Assembly: GCA_963920665.1 (NCBI GenBank)
Contig: OY987265.1
Location: forward strand, 36,027,001-36,091,000
DNA length: 64,000 bases
Direction of reading: 5' to 3'
From: Straminergon stramineum
Lineage: Eukaryota > Streptophyta > Bryopsida > Hypnales > Calliergonaceae
Below, in pieces: positions 60,209 through 64,000 of the stretch. The position numbers were made by a program, and so were the translations under genes. The notes below the pieces were generated by a model that saw nothing but the letters and a program-made list of their open reading frames with translations, made no database searches and had not been told where the DNA came from. The stretch's first letter is position 1, and every line of letters begins with the position of its first letter.

Positions 60209-63166
60209 GTAAGATCTCTAATTCAAGGAATCAGTCCTTTGCTCTCGGCTATGTCTAGTAGAACTCGGGATCTTGAGTAGCTCCAATCGTATAATCTGGA
60301 GTTCATCTACAAGCGAAAAAGATGTACTAGATTTTGGAGCAAGTTCATCGATTCTGATAAGGTGTGGATGTGACCAGATTCCAAGGAGTTTGTAATTGCC
60401 GTTGCTGGGAAGTCAGAATCAGAGATAAGTTATGCAGAGAGTCTTACTTCTGCTGGAGAATTGAAGCTTCCCGAAGGTGCTACTTTAGTAGCATATGAAC
60501 AGGGGGCCCTTCCTGAAGATGGATTTCGTGTGGGTATATTCATGGAGCAGCTTATGACTCGCCAGTTTGGAAGGCTGCTGTTTTATGCTCATGAATTGCC
60601 CTCCACCCATACCCTGCTGTCCCAGTAAGCTTTCATACAGGATCATTTTGCCCTCTGTGGTTGATGAATTCAAGTTTTAAATGCATTTCCTGGTGATATT
60701 GTGAGCCACAGGTAAATGCGAATTTTTTGGCACTTTTTTAGCGAATTCCTAGATTTCTGATGGAGTCAGTGAAGGAGTCTTAAACATGGCCATCTGTATA
60801 CAATGCTTTGCTCTAAATACGCTTGTTGGTGGTTGACAGAAATTGTAAAACTCTTCCTGTGGGGACGCTCTGTGTGGCGGATTTTCAATTCCAAGGAAAA
60901 GGTGAGCGGAATCGCGTCATTCACTGCTTCGCCTGTTGCTTGCATCAAGATATGTTTTTGTGCGGCTCTACAGCCTGGTTCTAGACTGTCTGCTTTGTTC
61001 AAGTCTTGAGATGTGTACTTGCCTTCTAAGTAAAAGTATACAGACCCAACGTTGAAATAATACCACCGTACTGCATGTGCAGGCCGTGCTGGCAACTCAT
61101 GGGAATCACCCGAGGGCTGTCTCATGTTCTCCTTTACCCTTCAGATGTCAGATGGGCGTGCAGTTCCCTTTCTGCAGTACGTAGCTTCACTTGCAATTAT
61201 TGAGGCTATTGAAAGTTATTGTACAATCAAAGTACGTGCACATCTTCCGAAAATCCCCATCCTTCTTTATTGTTTGCTACTTGAAATTGTTTTGTTACTG
61301 TAGAAGAAAATGCTCAACCAGCTGAGGTTTGTCGTCCTAAGCAAATCTTCTTTTGTCTTACTACTAGTGTTCAGTGTAATTTCTGGATATGAACTGGGTC
61401 CAATATACTTTACTGATACAGTGGCATTGTTGCAGTGCACTGTAGTATAGTCAATGTTATCTAAGCAATGTACTTCTTTACTGCAGGGCCTTAAACCTCC
61501 GGAAGTGAAAATTAAGTGGCCAAATGACTTATATGCAAATGGGCTTAAAGTTGGGGGGGTTCTGTGTACATCAACTTACAGTTCAAAGAAGTTTAACATT
61601 GTGGTTGGTGAGCACGGTAGTTTTTCCTTTTGGAATTTGGGATTTGGTGTTCTTCAGTCAGGAAGAAATATGTGGTAGTGTACGTTTATAAAACTTACTT
61701 GTCAAGGGAACTTTTATGAACTTTAATGCGATAGTACTTGAGAATGTACAATTTCTTGCACTTGCCTGTGAATGTGTGATCTCTTAGTGTCCAGCACTTT
61801 TTATCATCATGCGACTTGATAAATGCAATGTATCGTCTCTGATAGCTTGTTTTTTTATGCAAACTTTTGGACGAGAATTCAGGAGTTGGATTGAATGTGG
61901 GCAACAGGCAGCCTACAACTTGTCTGGATGCCTTGCTAGAGGAAATCAATGAGGAAGCACCTGGCTTGTCTCGGGACGAGTTGCTAGCGGCTATCATCAA
62001 CAACTTCGAGAATCTTTTTGATGTTTTCTGCACTCAAGGTGAACTGAAGTATTGATCAAAATACCTGTCGAAGATGTTTTTATCATTCTGATGCCGGGCA
62101 TCAAAGTTGAAGTACATTCTTTTAGATTGAAATTTAGTATTATACTTTGGTTTTAGTTAGTGAGATTGGAACACTCGCTTACAAGTCGATGTTACGTTCA
62201 ATTTGTTTAGCAGGATCGTGATGAAGGACCGAAGTTTTGAGAGTCGGTTAGTTTTTGTAATTCAATTTCATTATAAGACATTTGTATGTGTAATTAGACA
62301 TATTTGAGATAAGCAAATCGAGTAGGTTTAGCAATAAATTCGAACCTAGAATTACTGCTTTCTCATCATATCTATTACTGCAGGTTTTTTTGCTCTTGAA
62401 AGCGACTACTATAAAAGGTGGCTGCACAGGTGTGTCACTCACTCCTACCTAGCTGTCGTTGTGTGTGTTGAGGAAGAATTGTTTGACTGAGCACCTAATT
62501 ACGACGGTGATTTGATTACGCCACATAATGTGATGACCAAGATTTTAGAATCAAAATTATTTAGGTTCTTATAGGTGTTTCTATTAGATCATCAAACCTT
62601 AAAGTGTCTATAAGGGTGTAGTTACCTTAGTTGTCGCTCGTCTGGCTTTTCCTATTTCATTTATTAGTTCTTTCTCTCAACAGTGGTCAAACAATAGTAC
62701 TTGAGGAGAAGCAGGAACACAACTCTGAAGTATCGCATATCCCTCTTAAGATACAAGTAAGCCTCTGTACCTTTTTACTTTCTATCTTTCTTGCAGACTG
62801 AGCGTTCAAGGCACTTTTAATCATTTGAATGTCTCTTACTATTGTGGTCTTCTTTCCTGCTGCATCATTGTTTGCAGGGACTGTCGCCATCAGGCTACCT
62901 GCGAGCTGTTGACGATGCCTCAGAGTCTTACGAACTTCATCCCGATGGCAACAGGTAAACGCTGCAGTTGACATGGGAAACAACCTAGATGTTGGAGTCT
63001 TTCCATCATTTCTGATTTCTAATGCTCAGTGTCCATTTGTCACGAGGTCAGTTTTGACAGGAGATGGCTCATCGAAATGCTCCAGCATTCCGTAGCTATT
63101 AACGCCTTGTTTGGTTATTGTTGCAGCTTTGACTTCCTGAAAGGTCTGATGAGGAAGAAAATGTGA
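59119..63166 (+). CDS. HCS1: Holocarboxylase synthetase / biotin--protein ligase, ten coding exons
   Basis: This enzyme activates biotin with ATP and attaches it to a lysine of biotin-dependent carboxylases in plastid, mitochondrion and cytosol. Coding exons: 59119-60208, 60378-60624, 60840-60901, 61083-61231, 61487-61607, 61883-62038, 62384-62429, 62684-62756, 62878-62954, 63127-63166. All nine introns (121-345 bp) are GT-AG and the phases are continuous, giving 2061 nt or 686 residues. Visible motifs are FGRLLFY and STH (about 427-441), the biotin loop GKGRAGNSW (465-473), IKWPNDLY (525-532), GVGLNVGN (557-564) and a C-terminal domain ending ELHPDGNSFDFLKGLMRKKM. From the second ATG (residue 363) the protein is 324 residues, close to the usual plant form as I recall it. 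Exons 2-10 match the plant family closely. The join of exon 1 to exon 2 rests on phase and on resemblance of MDSKEF...AGKS to the normal plant start; its acceptor at 60377 has a weak pyrimidine tract. The core is near certain, the N-terminus less so. Confidence 0.9.
60205..60207 (+). promoter_or_regulatory. HCS1: Likely second translation start of HCS1
   Basis: This in-frame ATG is codon 363 of the long form and lies one base before the exon 1 donor. After splicing it reads MDSKEFVIAVAGKSE, which resembles in position and composition the start of the short form of plant HCS1. Plant HCS1 is known to yield organelle and cytosolic forms from alternative starts. Here the start would give a 324-residue protein without the presequence and repeat extension. 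That both forms are made is inference. Confidence 0.55.
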
Positions 63167-64000
63167 ACTTCTTATCCATTTTCTTGTCCTGCGATTCAAC
63201 TTGCTGTCTGTTATTCAACTCCCAGACTGTTTTGCTAAAATTTCTTGTTCGGCAAGTTATTCCCTTTCCCTAGATAACTTGTTTAGAATAGTCCTAAACT
63301 TCTGCATAAAAGCCAGTACAGGTATGACGAATTTCATCAAAAGCTAAAAATCTAATAACGTCCTTTGTATAGTTACTTGGGTGCAGTTATACACTAGATC
63401 ACATGGCTAACTGTCGATGTACAGTACTTCTGATTCTCCTCTTTAGAGGAAGCTTCTTCACTGTGTACTGGCTAGTGTAAATACAAATCGGCCTTTTTGA
63501 AAAATCAAATCTTATGGGTTGGTGCACTAATAAGAGTTGAATAATTGTGTCACGTTAATATCTTTGTACTCGTCCTTTTGTTTGTGTGCTTTTCCAAATA
63601 TCCTTCAAATCCATTCTTTGTTTCTTATGTGTTTTCCTATGCGTATTTAATATTTGATTCCACCCTTTCAAACTAATTGAGCCCTACCAATCTCAAATTT
63701 TTCACCAATTCAAACATAGAACAAGAGATATGTGAGTTGGTAGTTGATAATGCTTCATGCAGGTTTTAAAGTTGCTTAGGAAATGATAGTGAAATATATT
63801 CCACAAAAGTAGTTGCAATCTTGCAAATCCAAATGTATATCCAATGTTGGATTTATCCAAAGATTTTAGAGTTTTTTTCTATTTTGTTTGTGATCAAATT
63901 GGTAAGATTGAATAAAATAGAGTATGATATCAAAACTCTACCAACCCTTTCTTGCCTAAGTGGACCAAAAGTATCCTCACATAGTTTGGAAGTCCAATTC
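63167..64000 (+). other. HCS1 3' flank, no further gene seen
   Basis: The stop codon of HCS1 (TGA, 63164-63166) is followed by AT-rich, T-rich sequence consistent with a 3' UTR and then intergenic DNA. I could not pick a confident polyadenylation signal. No second gene is visible before the window ends. Confidence 0.5.

Noticed and set aside
60651..60715. Alternative exon reading GDIVSHR before a GTAAAT donor, resembling the HDVVSH segment
   Set aside because: The 60624/60840 splice gives STHTLLSQNCKTLPVG in perfect phase and alignment, so this look-alike at about 60690-60712 is probably chance.
62248..62983. Minus-strand frames over the last HCS1 exons
   Set aside because: They are shadows of the plus-strand exons and introns, whose protein matches the biotin ligase family.

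Overview
This is nuclear DNA of a land plant. It is AT-rich, intron-bearing and dominated by decayed transposable elements, with one convincing gene at the right end. The long repeat-filled gene-free stretch, old nested insertions and short TTTAGGG-type runs fit a large repeat-rich plant genome, perhaps a gymnosperm. The species cannot be named from sequence alone. No bacterial operon, rRNA, tRNA gene or CRISPR array was found.

The gene (about 58.1-63.2 kb) is a holocarboxylase synthetase / biotin-protein ligase (plant HCS1 type) on the + strand. I could assemble ten coding exons with GT-AG introns and continuous phase, giving a predicted 686-residue protein. The last ~324 residues are the normal plant enzyme, including the biotin-binding loop, KWPND, the GVGLNVGN segment and a C-terminal domain. 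The first exon adds ~362 residues: a transit-peptide-like N-terminus followed by a repetitive Gly-Lys/Ser-Glu region. A second in-frame ATG at the end of exon 1 sits where the shorter cytosolic form of plant HCS1 would start. Just upstream lies a frameshifted fragment of a PBS1/PBL-type receptor-like cytoplasmic kinase.

The remaining ~58 kb is gene-poor. Elements with structural proof are: two hAT-type MITEs (3466-3594 and 5118-5300, 8-bp target duplications); a 5.4-kb hAT-like element (28991-34413, perfect 8-bp duplication) filled with a ~270-bp GCGGAC-rich satellite-like array in opposite orientations; a SINE-like retroposon with a long (AT)n tail (25007-25354, 13-bp duplication); and a CACTA element (22022-25548, TAT duplication) that contains the SINE. 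Elements supported by terminal repeats or by comparison between copies are: further CACTA termini and CACTA-type foldback MITEs; a ~645-bp TTAACCCC-ended element in two inverted copies; a ~240-bp TIR element in three copies; and two families of old LTR-retrotransposon-like sequence recurring between 9 and 55 kb. No transposase, gag or pol reading frame survives.

I see no new multi-gene system. The most unusual items are the repeat-expanded N-terminal exon of HCS1, whose VGK codons repeatedly create in-phase 5' splice-site consensus sequences, and the satellite-filled hAT-like element.
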